Positions 8,058 through 15,784 of a stretch of 64,000 bases of DNA are shown here, one piece after another. A program made the translations under genes and the position numbers. The notes under the pieces are model-generated. The model ran no database searches and had not been told where the DNA came from. It was given only the letters and a program-made list of their open reading frames with translations. Every line of letters starts with the position of its first letter. Within the stretch, counting starts at the first letter, position 1. This DNA comes from JAHRVQ01 sp051278195 (GTDB lineage Bacteria > Pseudomonadota > Gammaproteobacteria > Pseudomonadales > Azotimanducaceae). The stretch is from contig JBNMQM010000002.1 of NCBI GenBank assembly GCA_051278195.1, forward strand, positions 1-64,000, in the 5' to 3' direction.

Positions 8058-9737
8058 TTACAGATACTTGTCCGTTACCGCGCCCTCTGAAGCTGATGTT
8101 ACCGAGGCTGCGTATTTTGCTAATACGCCTCGCGTGTAACGAGCCGGTGGCTTCCGCCATTTGCTCAGGCGCTCAGCAATTTTCGCATCACTTAAATCCA
8201 AATTGACTGTGTTATTTTCCGCATCAATTGAAATTTTGTCGCCCGTTTCAATAATCGCAATTGGCCCGCCTTCGCTGGCTTCTGGGGTCACGTGACCAAC
8301 AACAAAGCCATGGGAGCCGCCGGAAAAACGACCGTCCGTAATCAGAGCGATATCCTCACCCATGCCTTTGCCCATAATGGCCGAAGTTGGACTCAACATT
8401 TCACGCATCCCAGGTCCGCCTCTTGGTCCTTCGTAGCGAATGACAAGTACATCGCCTTTCACCACAGTGCCATCAAGTACACCCTTTAAGCATTCTTCTT
8501 CAGACTCAAATACGCGCGCATGTCCCGTAAAGCTAAGACCTTCCTTGCCGGTAATTTTTGCGACAGCGCCTAGCGGGGCCAAGTTGCCTTTTAAGATGAC
8601 GAGGTGGCTGTCTTTTTTGATGGGGTTGTCGAGCGAGCGAATGATATCCTGACCATCGGGGTAGGGTTCTACGTCAGCCAAGTTTTCGGCGAGTGTTTTG
8701 CCCGTAACGGTCATACAGCTGCCATCTAGCATGCCGGCCTCTAACATGGTTTTCATTAATGGCTGAATGCCGCCAATTTTAATCAACTCAGACATTAAAT
8801 ATTTGCCGCTAGGCTTAAGGTCGGCAAGCATGGGTGTCTTTTTACCAATCGTGGTGAAATCGTCTAGTTCCAGTTCCACGTCCATTGAGTGTGCCATCGC
8901 CAAAAGATGTAATACCGCATTGGTCGATCCACCGAGTGCGATCACGACTTTAATTGCATTTTCAAAAGAGGCACGAGTCATGATGTCAGAAGGCTTAATG
9001 TCTTTTTCAAGCAAGTTCATGATGGCCGCGCCTGCACTCAAACAATCGTCGACCTTGTCACTAGAAATAGCATCTTGTGCTGAACTGTTAGGCAGACTCA
9101 TACCCATTGCTTCAATGGCGGACGCCATGGTGTTGGCTGTGTACATGCCACCGCAGGATCCAGGTCCTGGAATTGCGGTTTCTTCTATGTTTAACAGTTC
9201 AATGTCCGAAACCGTACCCGCGGCCCGACCGCCAACAGCCTCAAAAACAGAGATGATATTGGTGTGGTTAGGGCCTGGTTGAATGGTGCCGCCGTAGATA
9301 AAAATGGAAGGCCGGTTAAGGCGCGCCATACCCATAAGGAGGCCAGGCATATTCTTGTCACAACCACCAATTGTAATGATGCCGTCATGTCCCATGCAGC
9401 CTGATACGGTTTCCACGCTATCAGCAATGACTTCTCGGGAAACGAGGGAATACTTCATTCCTTCGGTGCCCATCGAAATACCGTCAGATATTGTGATGCA
9501 GTTGTAAATCACACCTTTGCCGCCCGCTGCATCGGTCGCTTTATTGACTTCTTCGGCGAGCCTGTTGATGTGCATATTGCAAGGCGTGACCATGCTCCAG
9601 GTCGAGGCAATGCCGATCTGTGGTTTCTTGAAGTCATCGTCATCAAAACCAACCGCCCTGAGCATTGAGCGACTTGGAGCTTGTTCATAACCATCAACAA
9701 CTTTTTTAGAAAACTTCCGTAAGTCCTTGTCTGACAT
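8058..9737 (-). CDS. ilvD: Dihydroxy-acid dehydratase
   Basis: IlvD converts 2,3-dihydroxy-isovalerate or -methylvalerate to the 2-keto acids of valine and isoleucine synthesis in the cytoplasm. The 559-residue product has the family's iron-sulfur cysteines in YNCITISDGISMG (about residue 80), GGCDKNMPG (about 128) and PGSCGGMYTANTM (about 200). It also has the C-terminal DGRFSGGSHGFVVGHVTPEA. The length matches the shorter IlvD class (about 557-560) rather than the 616-residue E. coli form. The ATG at 9737 is preceded by a purine-rich AAGAAGTGAAAAG ribosome site. It stands alone, with no other ilv genes in the window. Confidence 0.97.
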   Translation of the reverse strand: MSDKDLRKFSKKVVDGYEQAPSRSMLRAVGFDDDDFKKPQIGIASTWSMVTPCNMHINRLAEEVNKATDAAGGKGVIYNCITISDGISMGTEGMKYSLVSREVIADSVETVSGCMGHDGIITIGGCDKNMPGLLMGMARLNRPSIFIYGGTIQPGPNHTNIISVFEAVGGRAAGTVSDIELLNIEETAIPGPGSCGGMYTANTMASAIEAMGMSLPNSSAQDAISSDKVDDCLSAGAAIMNLLEKDIKPSDIMTRASFENAIKVVIALGGSTNAVLHLLAMAHSMDVELELDDFTTIGKKTPMLADLKPSGKYLMSELIKIGGIQPLMKTMLEAGMLDGSCMTVTGKTLAENLADVEPYPDGQDIIRSLDNPIKKDSHLVILKGNLAPLGAVAKITGKEGLSFTGHARVFESEEECLKGVLDGTVVKGDVLVIRYEGPRGGPGMREMLSPTSAIMGKGMGEDIALITDGRFSGGSHGFVVGHVTPEASEGGPIAIIETGDKISIDAENNTVNLDLSDAKIAERLSKWRKPPARYTRGVLAKYAASVTSASEGAVTDKYL

Positions 9738-10014
9738 TATCTTTTCACTTCTTGTAAGTAATGAATTGCGGGCTGAGTGTACTTAACGCCAATCATAGCA
9801 AACCATGGCGCATATTCAGATCATCGACAATAAGAATTATAAGGCGTTTTAGTTCGAAACCCTTGGTTCGGTGGAATGCTGGTGCTGGAAGTCTGCTTTG
9901 GTGTGCTGAAAAGCCTTTTTCCCTATTGTTAATAAGAGCGCGTCTGTTAATAAAAGCGCGTCGGCGGAGCTGCAAGATGTTTAGCGGCCAACGCAGAAAT
10001 GTGTTTTATTCTCA
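9738..10014. other. Intergenic region upstream of ilvD
   Basis: It should contain the ilvD promoter reading leftward. No leader peptide of branched-chain residues and no attenuator hairpin could be recognised. Frames on either strand are short and resemble no family. Confidence 0.4.
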
Positions 10015-11114
10015 TTGTGCGTTTTCCCAAGCCGCTCAAACTCTAAGAAGGAATTCAGGGTAATTAGTCAATCGTCCGATAAGGACCCGCTAGAGACCAG
10101 TGATCGTTTTGCCAATATGCGTGAGGACCCCGAGCTTCTGCGCCTGTTATTTGACCTCAATAATATTCTCGGGCCTTTGGTGGGTTATGCCGATTTAATT
10201 CGAACTCAGGTCTCTGACCCTGAAGTCCTTCGATATGTTGATGAGATACAAAAGTCGGCAGTTCGCTCAGCAGCCCTAGAACAGATCGTTAAAGATCATC
10301 CGTTGGTTACATTGAACCTTCAGTTAGCAGCGCTGATGCCGAACATCCTCGGCTCCGATTCACATTTTCATCAGTTATTCGTCAATCTCGTTAAAAATGC
10401 TTTTGAAGCTTTTGAAGCTTTTGAAGCTTTAGACGGAAGCGGCGCCGTTACTATCGAACCCTCAACGGAGGCGTTAGATCACAGCTTAAAGGGATTCGAG
10501 GAGGTCCCTGCTGGGCACTTCCTAAATATTAGAATCAGCGATGACGGCGAAGGCCTTGAGCCTGAAAATCAAGAGCGCATCTTCGAGTCATTTTTTTCTA
10601 ATAAGAAAAGCACAGGCTCGGGCACCGGCCTAGGTTTAGTCATGGTCTACGGCGTTGTCAAAGACATGGGCGGATTCATTGCGTTAGAAATCGAGTACGG
10701 CAGTGGTACTACGTTTACCGTACGCTTTCCTGTGTCATCGATCTACTCCAAATAGACAGCCAAACAGGATGTAGACTATCGCGGCGATGCAAAAATTTTA
10801 GTGGTTGACGACTTACAAAACCAGCGTCAACTCGCGTCTCGAATGCTCGGCGCCTTCGGTTATCGAGTCATCACTGCAGCAGATGGCCAGGCAGGCGTAC
10901 AAATGTTGATTGAGCCATAAACGAAGTCGACCTGGTGATTATTGATATGCAAATGGGCGAAGGCGCCGACGGTCTTGACATCTATCGAATGATTCAGCAG
11001 CTACATCCTGCGTTTTTTTGCTTATTCTCCAGTGGTGACTCCGAAACCGACAGAGTCAACATAGGTCTACAGGAAGGGGCGCGGGAATTTGTGCGAGTGC
11101 CTAGATCGAAGTAG
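10015..11114 (+). pseudogene. Hybrid histidine kinase-receiver, degenerate
   Basis: The first open part (to a TAG at 10753-10755) carries a HisKA-like helix LLFDLNNILGPLVGYADLI and an ATPase domain. N-box: NLVKNAFEA. G1: SDDGEGLEPENQERIFESFF. G2: GSGTGLGLVMVYGVV. The H-box histidine, normally HD-x-NNIL, is phenylalanine here. After the amber stop the same frame continues into a receiver domain (AKILVVDDLQNQRQLASRML). It is closed by TAA near 10918 and resumes in another frame with VDLVIIDMQMGEGADGLDIY, including the acceptor Asp. A lost phosphoacceptor, a stop between domains and a frameshift in the receiver together argue for a dead gene. The upstream start is unclear (TTG at 10015), and sensor domains are missing. 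Confidence 0.75.
10399..10425 (+). repeat. Three tandem copies of a 9-bp unit in the kinase N-box
   Basis: The unit GCTTTTGAA occurs three times head-to-tail, coding A-F-E repeats inside the ATPase N-box (NAFEAFEAFEA), where relatives have a single copy. The expansion adds six residues next to the ATP-binding site and fits slippage in a gene no longer under selection. Confidence 0.8.
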
Positions 11115-11141
11115 TATTAAGGTGTAAAGCAATTCGACGTG

Positions 11142-12047
11142 CTAGAAGGCGTATTCAACGCCGGTGAGTTCCGTCGATAGCGCCCATAGCCGCGCCGCAT
11201 CCGCTTCATCTTTTGAAGCTGCAATCGTATTCACCTTGTGTGCAGAGTGAACCAATTCACCGATTCTCATGGGGCCAAAGTATTCTCCGCTTTGGACTTC
11301 GGCAGCAGTGGTGGCCATTAGCGTCGGCAAAGCGCCTTCGGCTGGCGTGTTCATGAACAAGTTCAAAGGCGTGAGCAACAGGCTAAGAAAAGGTGGCAAG
11401 TAGCGCCCCAGTTCTGTCGCTGATCCGCCGGGATGGCAGGCCACGGAAATCGCTGGCGCGTTCACTTGGTGGAGACGACGTTGTAGTTCGTAGGTAAAAA
11501 GGATGTTGGCAAACTTGCTCATGCTATAGCGGGCCATGCGATCATATTTTTTCTCCGCGTGAATATCCTCGTAATCAATTTTGCCATTGCGATGGGCCAG
11601 GCTACTGACGTTAACAATTCGCGCACCCGGTTGATCTTTGAGCATAGGCAACAGCTGGCCCGTTAGTGCGAAGTGACCCAGGTGATTGACGCCGAATTGT
11701 AGTTCGAAACCATCACTGGTTGTCTGCTTGGGCGGGATCATGACGCCCGCGTTATTCACTAGGGCATCCAGTTTGATCTCCTGGCTAACGATATCAGCAG
11801 CGGCCTTAATAGAGGCAAGGCTAGTAAGATCCAATGGCACCCAAGAGACGTCAGCGTCGGCCTTTACTGCTTTGATCTTACTTATCGCTGCAAGCGCTTT
11901 TTCTTCGGACCGACAACCCATGAGAACTCGTGCACCACGGCTCGCGAGTACTCTCGCAGTGTCAAAACCGATGCCGGTATTTGCACCTGTCACTAAGATG
12001 GTCTTGCCATCCTGAGAGGGGATGTCGGATTCTTTATAATCTGTCAT
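11142..12047 (-). CDS. Short-chain dehydrogenase/reductase (retinol-dehydrogenase-like)
   Basis: This 301-residue classical SDR has the nucleotide-binding TGANTGIGFDTARVLASRG near residue 20, NNAGVM near 98, and the catalytic pair in RYSMSKFANILF (Y-x-x-x-K, about residue 175). HPGGSAT follows. The arginine after the first strand (LMGCRSEEKA) suggests a preference for NADP(H). The overall pattern is that of RDH/WWOX-like oxidoreductases acting on hydrophobic alcohols or ketones; the substrate is unknown. The ATG at 12047 is well placed. It is divergent from the nitrate locus and separated from the porin by about 470 bases that mostly belong to the porin leader. Confidence 0.85.
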   Translation of the reverse strand: MTDYKESDIPSQDGKTILVTGANTGIGFDTARVLASRGARVLMGCRSEEKALAAISKIKAVKADADVSWVPLDLTSLASIKAAADIVSQEIKLDALVNNAGVMIPPKQTTSDGFELQFGVNHLGHFALTGQLLPMLKDQPGARIVNVSSLAHRNGKIDYEDIHAEKKYDRMARYSMSKFANILFTYELQRRLHQVNAPAISVACHPGGSATELGRYLPPFLSLLLTPLNLFMNTPAEGALPTLMATTAAEVQSGEYFGPMRIGELVHSAHKVNTIAASKDEADAARLWALSTELTGVEYAF

Positions 12048-12345
12048 TTTTCTGGCCCTCGGAGTAGATATCTAAATCAATCGGTAGCTTGATTGGCGGC
12101 AGGCAATCTGGTCGGGCTTATTTTGGCAGAGGCCAGCGCTAAATGGTATCGAGGGGAATTACTCAAACTGAACTGGTTTCGTTGATCAGCACACAATCGC
12201 GCGCAAAAACCGCACGGTGATGTGACTTGTTTGGTGAGCAGCGCACAGTATTCAGGCGTTTCTCCGATTCAAAGAGGACAACGGTTTTATGCAGTCGCAA
12301 TAGTGGTGGCCGGTTCTTATAGGCTGTAGCTAAAAAAACCCTTTG

Positions 12346-12361
12346 TGGCATGGATATTGTA
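12346..12361 (+). promoter_or_regulatory. Candidate sigma54 promoter of the porin-nasTS unit
   Basis: TGGCATGGATATTGTA fits the -24/-12 consensus TGGCAYG-N4-TTGCW with exact spacing between the GG and the -12 dinucleotide. The only clear deviation is GT for GC at -12. Transcription would start near 12372, immediately before a structured leader. Nitrogen-assimilation genes are commonly NtrC/sigma54 controlled, so the site makes sense, but it was found by eye. Between this site and the SDR start I see no further element. Confidence 0.5.
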
Positions 12362-12375
12362 TTCATTGTATTCGG

Positions 12376-12433
12376 TCGCTCTAGAAAATTGGCACGATGG
12401 TGTCCGCGTTCGGACACAGAACAGCCAGAGCGA
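12376..12433 (+). promoter_or_regulatory. Leader RNA helix upstream of the ANTAR hairpin
   Basis: TCGCTCT (12376-12382) pairs with AGAGCGA (12427-12433). Inside lies a 7-bp hairpin, GTGTCCG/CGGACAC (12400-12417), with a CGTT loop. The structure begins a few bases after the predicted transcription start. It may take the place of the first stem-loop (P1) of the two-hairpin ANTAR target, although its loop lacks the A1/G4 signature. Confidence 0.45.
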
Positions 12434-12453
12434 AGAAAATACAATAATTTTTA

Positions 12454-12467
12454 AGGCACAGATGCCT
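12454..12467 (+). promoter_or_regulatory. ANTAR-type hexaloop hairpin in porin leader
   Basis: AGGC-ACAGAT-GCCT forms a short stem closing a six-base loop with A at position 1 and G at position 4, the signature bound by ANTAR-domain antiterminators. Its 3' arm (GCCT) is also part of the 5' arm of the terminator at 12463-12502, so the two structures exclude each other. NasT is encoded in the same unit. Confidence 0.65.
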
Positions 12468-12502
12468 GGTTCTGCGATATAGCAGGGCCGGGCATTTTTT
12501 TT
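12463..12502 (+). terminator. Regulated intrinsic terminator in porin leader
   Basis: A 13-bp stem (12463-12475 with 12482-12494; three G-U pairs, no mismatch) with a 6-base loop is followed by eight T residues (12495-12502). It ends only 12 bases before the porin ATG and overlaps the region just before the GGAG ribosome site, so it acts ahead of the gene rather than after one. Confidence 0.75.
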
Positions 12503-12514
12503 GGAGAAAACAAA

Positions 12515-13702
12515 ATGAAACGAACGATGGCGTTGGTGATTTTTTTGGCCGGTCTAACATCAGGGGCCAGTGTCAGTGCGCTGGATGTGAACGAGTTTAC
12601 CGATGGTAAAGCAGCGCTCAACTTCAGGTACCGCTATGAGGATGTTGATCAAGATGGCACTGCAGAAAATGCAAGCGCATCCACGCTGCGGTCGAGGCTC
12701 ACTTGGATGTCAAATGAGAGTGACGGGTTCAGCCTTGGTTTCGAAGCTGATTATGTTTCGGTGATTGGCAGTGAAGACTATAACTCCACGGTAAACGGCA
12801 ACACGCAGTTCCCGGTGGTGGCTGACCCTGAGGGTTTCGACTTGAATCGAGCATTTGTTGCTTATAAGGGCGATGGCCTGATGGTTGATTTTGGCCGGCA
12901 GAGAATTCTTCATGGCACGCAGCGTTTTGTCGGCGGTGTTGGCTGGCGCCAGAATGAGCAGACCTATGACGCGCTTAGAGTCCGTCCAGCCGTCGGTGAC
13001 TGGTCCATTGACTACAGCTACGTATGGAATGTGAATAGAATTTTTGGGCCTGATGATGGTGGGCAACCTGGTGACTGGTTTGGCAACTCTCATTTTCTGG
13101 TGTTGGGTCGCCCAGTCGGCGAGGATCACCGGGTAGAGTTTTTCGGCTACCTACTCGATTTTGAAAATGCGAATGGTCCCCCGAATTCAACGTCCACCTG
13201 GGGTGCGGGTTACAAAGGCGACTTCGGGAAGGTCAAGCTGAGCGCGATGATTGCCACGCAATCTGACTATGGCGACAGCTCACTCGACTATTCAGCAAAT
13301 TTTTACTCGGTTCAGGCAGACGTCAAGGTGTCTAAAGTGACCCTGTCATTTGGATATGAAGTTTTGGGCAGTGACGATGGCAACGTTGGGTTTAAGACGC
13401 CCTTGGCAACCCTGCACAAGTTTCAGGGGTGGAGTGACAAATTTTTAGGCACGCCTGCTGCGGGCATCAATGACGGGTATGTCGGAATCAAAGGTAAGAT
13501 TAATAAAGTCGGTTGGAATGTTGCCTGGCACACCTTTGGTGCGGATGAGGGTGGCGCGGACTATGGTGACGAACTGGACCTGGTACTGAATTATCCGGTT
13601 AATAAAACAGTCAGTTTGCAGCTTAAGGCCGCTGATTACAGTGCCGACAGCTTTGGTACAGACACGACAATATTCTGGCTGAGCACAATTGCCAAATTTT
13701 AG
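12515..13702 (+). CDS. Alginate-export-type outer-membrane porin, predicted nitrate-regulon porin
   Basis: The 395-residue precursor has a signal peptide (MKRTMALVIFLAGLTSGASV, cleavage after SVSA) and then alternating beta strands rich in aromatic and charged residues (ALNFRYRYEDVDQ, LMVDFGRQRILHGTQRF, WSIDYSYVWNVNRIFGPDD). It ends in Phe (STIAKF), as outer-membrane barrels do. The RQRI/GGVGWRQNEQTYDAL segment is typical of alginate-export-like porins (AlgE superfamily). Such porins pass small anions or sugars. GGAG lies 8 bases before the ATG. The gene follows an ANTAR-controlled leader and precedes nasT by 93 bases, so I infer that it admits nitrate or nitrite across the outer membrane under nitrate induction. 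Confidence 0.8.
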   Translation: MKRTMALVIFLAGLTSGASVSALDVNEFTDGKAALNFRYRYEDVDQDGTAENASASTLRSRLTWMSNESDGFSLGFEADYVSVIGSEDYNSTVNGNTQFPVVADPEGFDLNRAFVAYKGDGLMVDFGRQRILHGTQRFVGGVGWRQNEQTYDALRVRPAVGDWSIDYSYVWNVNRIFGPDDGGQPGDWFGNSHFLVLGRPVGEDHRVEFFGYLLDFENANGPPNSTSTWGAGYKGDFGKVKLSAMIATQSDYGDSSLDYSANFYSVQADVKVSKVTLSFGYEVLGSDDGNVGFKTPLATLHKFQGWSDKFLGTPAAGINDGYVGIKGKINKVGWNVAWHTFGADEGGADYGDELDLVLNYPVNKTVSLQLKAADYSADSFGTDTTIFWLSTIAKF

Positions 13703-13795
13703 GCTGCACTGGCATTGGAATTGCGGTGCTTTCTTGCAGATGTCTGACTTTGAAAACAATTGAGCGAGAGAGAGACCAATGCCGCCCTGCGGGTG

Positions 13796-14362
13796 ATGAT
13801 CGTGGACGATAACCTGGATCGTGGGATGTCGGTTGCTGCTTTTCTGCGTGCCGAGTATTTCGACCCGTTCGTTGTCATGACAGATCACGTCGGTTTGCTC
13901 AGGGAAATATCGGATAAAGCACCTGACATCATCATCATCGATATGGCATCTCCTAGTCGAGACCTTCTGGAAAGCCTGGCCATTATGAGCCACATGAACC
14001 CCATGCCGGTACTTATGTTCTCGGCGGAGCAGGATCCTGACTATATCAACCGGGCTGTTGAGGCCGGCGTGACTGCCTACATGGTGGGAGACATTGAGGC
14101 AGCAAAAGTAAAGCCGGCGATCGATGTTGCCATGGCCCAATTCAGGAATTTTCAGCAATTGAAGCAGCAGCTGCATGAAACGCAAATTGCGCTTGATGAT
14201 CGTAATCTTCTGGAGCGAGCCAAATCTATGTTGATGAAGGCAAAGGGCGTTTCAGAATCTGAAGCACATGAATACATTCGAGGCGAAGCGATGAAAAGAA
14301 GATTGAAAATGACGGAGGTTTCAAAATTGCTGTTAGATCAATGGAGTATTGGTACCAAATGA
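13796..14362 (+). CDS. nasT: NasT: ANTAR-domain transcription antiterminator
   Basis: NasT binds leader-RNA hairpins and prevents termination, letting nitrate-assimilation genes be transcribed when nitrate is present. The protein has an N-terminal pseudo-receiver (MIVDDNLDRG, PDIIIIDMASPSRDLLESLA), a coiled-coil (FQQLKQQLHETQIALDDRN) and a C-terminal ANTAR domain (LLERAKSMLMKAKGVSESEA, then YIRGEAMKRRLKMTEVSKLL). The start is uncertain. A strong GAGAGAGAG site serves an ATG at 13779 whose frame ends after five codons in a TGA overlapping the ATG at 13796. A TTG at 13760 is in frame but has no ribosome site. A one-base loss near 13784-13787 would reconcile the ribosome site with the full receiver. 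It overlaps nasS by ATGA. Confidence 0.88.
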   Translation: MIVDDNLDRGMSVAAFLRAEYFDPFVVMTDHVGLLREISDKAPDIIIIDMASPSRDLLESLAIMSHMNPMPVLMFSAEQDPDYINRAVEAGVTAYMVGDIEAAKVKPAIDVAMAQFRNFQQLKQQLHETQIALDDRNLLERAKSMLMKAKGVSESEAHEYIRGEAMKRRLKMTEVSKLLLDQWSIGTK

Positions 14363-15426
14363 ATCACACAGTGAATCGACCGAGTGTAGCGCTGGGGTAC
14401 TTGAAATTGACGGATGCAGCGCCTTTCATCGTGGCGCTGGAGTTGGGGTATTTCGCCGAGGTTAACGTCGACGTCAAACTTGAGCAGGACGTATCCTGGG
14501 CCAACATTCGGGACAAATTGGCGACCGGAGTGCTAGACGGCGCGCAGATGTTGGCACCCTTGCCGGCAATGACCACTCTTGGTGTTAGCGGGATCCGTGT
14601 ACCACTCATCTCAGGCTTGGTGCTGTCGCGAAACGGCAATGCCATTACGTTGTCGAAACGGCTATTGGAGGGTCTATCGCTGGAACAGTTTGCTACCAGC
14701 GAGCGTCTCTTGTCTGCATCGCTGCTACGCTATTTGTTAGAAGAAAAAAATAAGAAGTTGACGCTAGCAGTAGTCCACGCCTTCTCAACCCATAATCTGA
14801 TGTTGCGACGATGGCTGAGGCAAAGCGATATTGATCCAGATCGTGATGTCAGCATTATTGTTGTGCCCCCGTCTCAGGTAGTGGACAGTCTGAAAGCTGG
14901 ACTCATTGATGGCTTTTGTGCCGGTGCGCCGTGGGGCTCAATTGCGCTAGAGGAAGGGGCCGGTATCACGGCGGCGGCTGGAATAGACGTCTGGCACAGT
15001 GCACCGGAAAAGGTGTTTTGTGTGACCCAAGCGTGGCATGAGCAACATCAGGACAAGCATCTACGCTTGCGTTATGCGCTGATGCGCGCCTGTGATTGGC
15101 TGACGGATATGAACAATAGACGAGAGTGCGCAGAGATTCTGTCGTTGCCTTGTTACTTGGATTTACCGGTTGAGCAATTGCTCCCATCCTTGTCGGGTGA
15201 GATGCCTGTTGGTGCCTCCCAAACTCCGCAGTATGTGGCTGACTTCCATTGTTTTGACCCCTCGGCACCTGATAGTGAGGAGTTTGAAGGCATGATCAAT
15301 GAGTGTCTGAGTATGATTGCGATTGACGTTGATCCGGAGCGGCTTGCTGCTCTTACAGAACAAACAGCGCGATCTGATTTGTTCGAAGAAGCTCGAAATT
15401 GGCGTCGACCGAGTTCAGTTGGCTAA
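14359..15426 (+). CDS. nasS: NasS: nitrate-sensing partner of NasT (NrtA-like)
   Basis: This 355-residue protein is related to the nitrate-binding protein NrtA (VALGYLKLTDAAPFIVALEL, LDGAQMLAPLPAMTTLGVSG, STHNLMLRRWLRQSDIDPDR, LIDGFCAGAPWGSIALEEGA) but has no signal peptide. It therefore works in the cytoplasm. In characterised systems NasS holds NasT inactive and releases it on binding nitrate or nitrite. The start at 14359 gives an ATGA overlap with nasT, implying translational coupling and matched dosage; the ATG at 14341 would add only six residues. After its stop comes the nrtA leader. Confidence 0.9.
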   Translation: MNHTVNRPSVALGYLKLTDAAPFIVALELGYFAEVNVDVKLEQDVSWANIRDKLATGVLDGAQMLAPLPAMTTLGVSGIRVPLISGLVLSRNGNAITLSKRLLEGLSLEQFATSERLLSASLLRYLLEEKNKKLTLAVVHAFSTHNLMLRRWLRQSDIDPDRDVSIIVVPPSQVVDSLKAGLIDGFCAGAPWGSIALEEGAGITAAAGIDVWHSAPEKVFCVTQAWHEQHQDKHLRLRYALMRACDWLTDMNNRRECAEILSLPCYLDLPVEQLLPSLSGEMPVGASQTPQYVADFHCFDPSAPDSEEFEGMINECLSMIAIDVDPERLAALTEQTARSDLFEEARNWRRPSSVG

Positions 15427-15584
15427 GTGCGCCGCCTAAAACGCACCATTGTCGTGCGATCCCGGGCCGAGCGCACTTAATAAAGCCAATGCCGAGTTGC
15501 ATCATTATCAAGTTCCGAGAAGGCCTAATTGAAAGGTGTTTATTTTCAGGGCCTTTGATGCAAAATTCGCTCAATGTTCGAACT

Positions 15585-15600
15585 TGGCGCGGTTCTTGAA
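15585..15600 (+). promoter_or_regulatory. Candidate sigma54 promoter of the nrt-nir-nas operon
   Basis: TGGCGCGGTTCTTGAA matches TGGCRCG-N4-TTGCW with correct spacing; the deviation is GA for GC at -12. The start would fall near 15611, some 27 bases before the ANTAR hairpin. The upstream part of this gap (15427-15584) holds an 8-bp inverted pair AAGTGCGC/GCGCACTT just after nasS and no gene. Confidence 0.45.
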
Positions 15601-15637
15601 TAACTATTTAGGAAGCTAATTTAAACGACAATATTCA

Positions 15638-15653
15638 CGAGCAAAGGCGCTCG
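15638..15653 (+). promoter_or_regulatory. ANTAR-type hexaloop hairpin in nrtA leader
   Basis: CGAGC-AAAGGC-GCTCG: a perfect 5-bp stem around a hexaloop with A1 and G4. Its loop and 3' arm are shared with the 5' arm of the terminator at 15645-15694, the same arrangement as in the porin leader. An AT-rich, imperfect hairpin just upstream (about 15618-15635, loop AAACGAC) might be the first stem-loop, but it is weak. Confidence 0.7.
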
Positions 15654-15694
15654 ACCCCAATGAGAAATTATTGGGGCCGAGCGCCTTTTTTTTT
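15645..15694 (+). terminator. Regulated intrinsic terminator in nrtA leader
   Basis: A 17-bp stem (15645-15661 with 15670-15686; one A/C mismatch) has an 8-base loop and nine T residues from 15686. This is a very strong terminator, yet it lies inside the untranslated leader, 90 bases before nrtA. That makes sense only if it is bypassed under inducing conditions. Confidence 0.88.
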
Positions 15695-15784
15695 GGGAAA
15701 GTTTGCAGCATGACCTTTCCCTAAGTACCTGTACCTAAACACGTGTACCTAAATACATTTTGTTTCTATTAAAGGAGAGTCAGG

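Noticed and set aside
12389..12406. Second sigma54-like site TTGGCACGATGGTGTCC
   Set aside because: The -24 part fits, but the -12 part (TGTCC) lacks TTGC and the spacing is wrong; it is also inside the leader hairpin.
12163..12444. Minus-strand 93-codon frame upstream of the porin
   Set aside because: It covers the sigma54-like site and structured leader of the porin on the other strand and has no protein-family features.
15560..15580. GGGCCTTTGATGCA as a -24/-12 promoter
   Set aside because: Spacing between GG and GC is one or two bases short of the fixed value; the site at 15585-15600 fits better.
15573..15582. TTCGAA segment as a tRNA T-arm
   Set aside because: No acceptor or anticodon stem can be folded around it; it lies in the nrtA promoter region.
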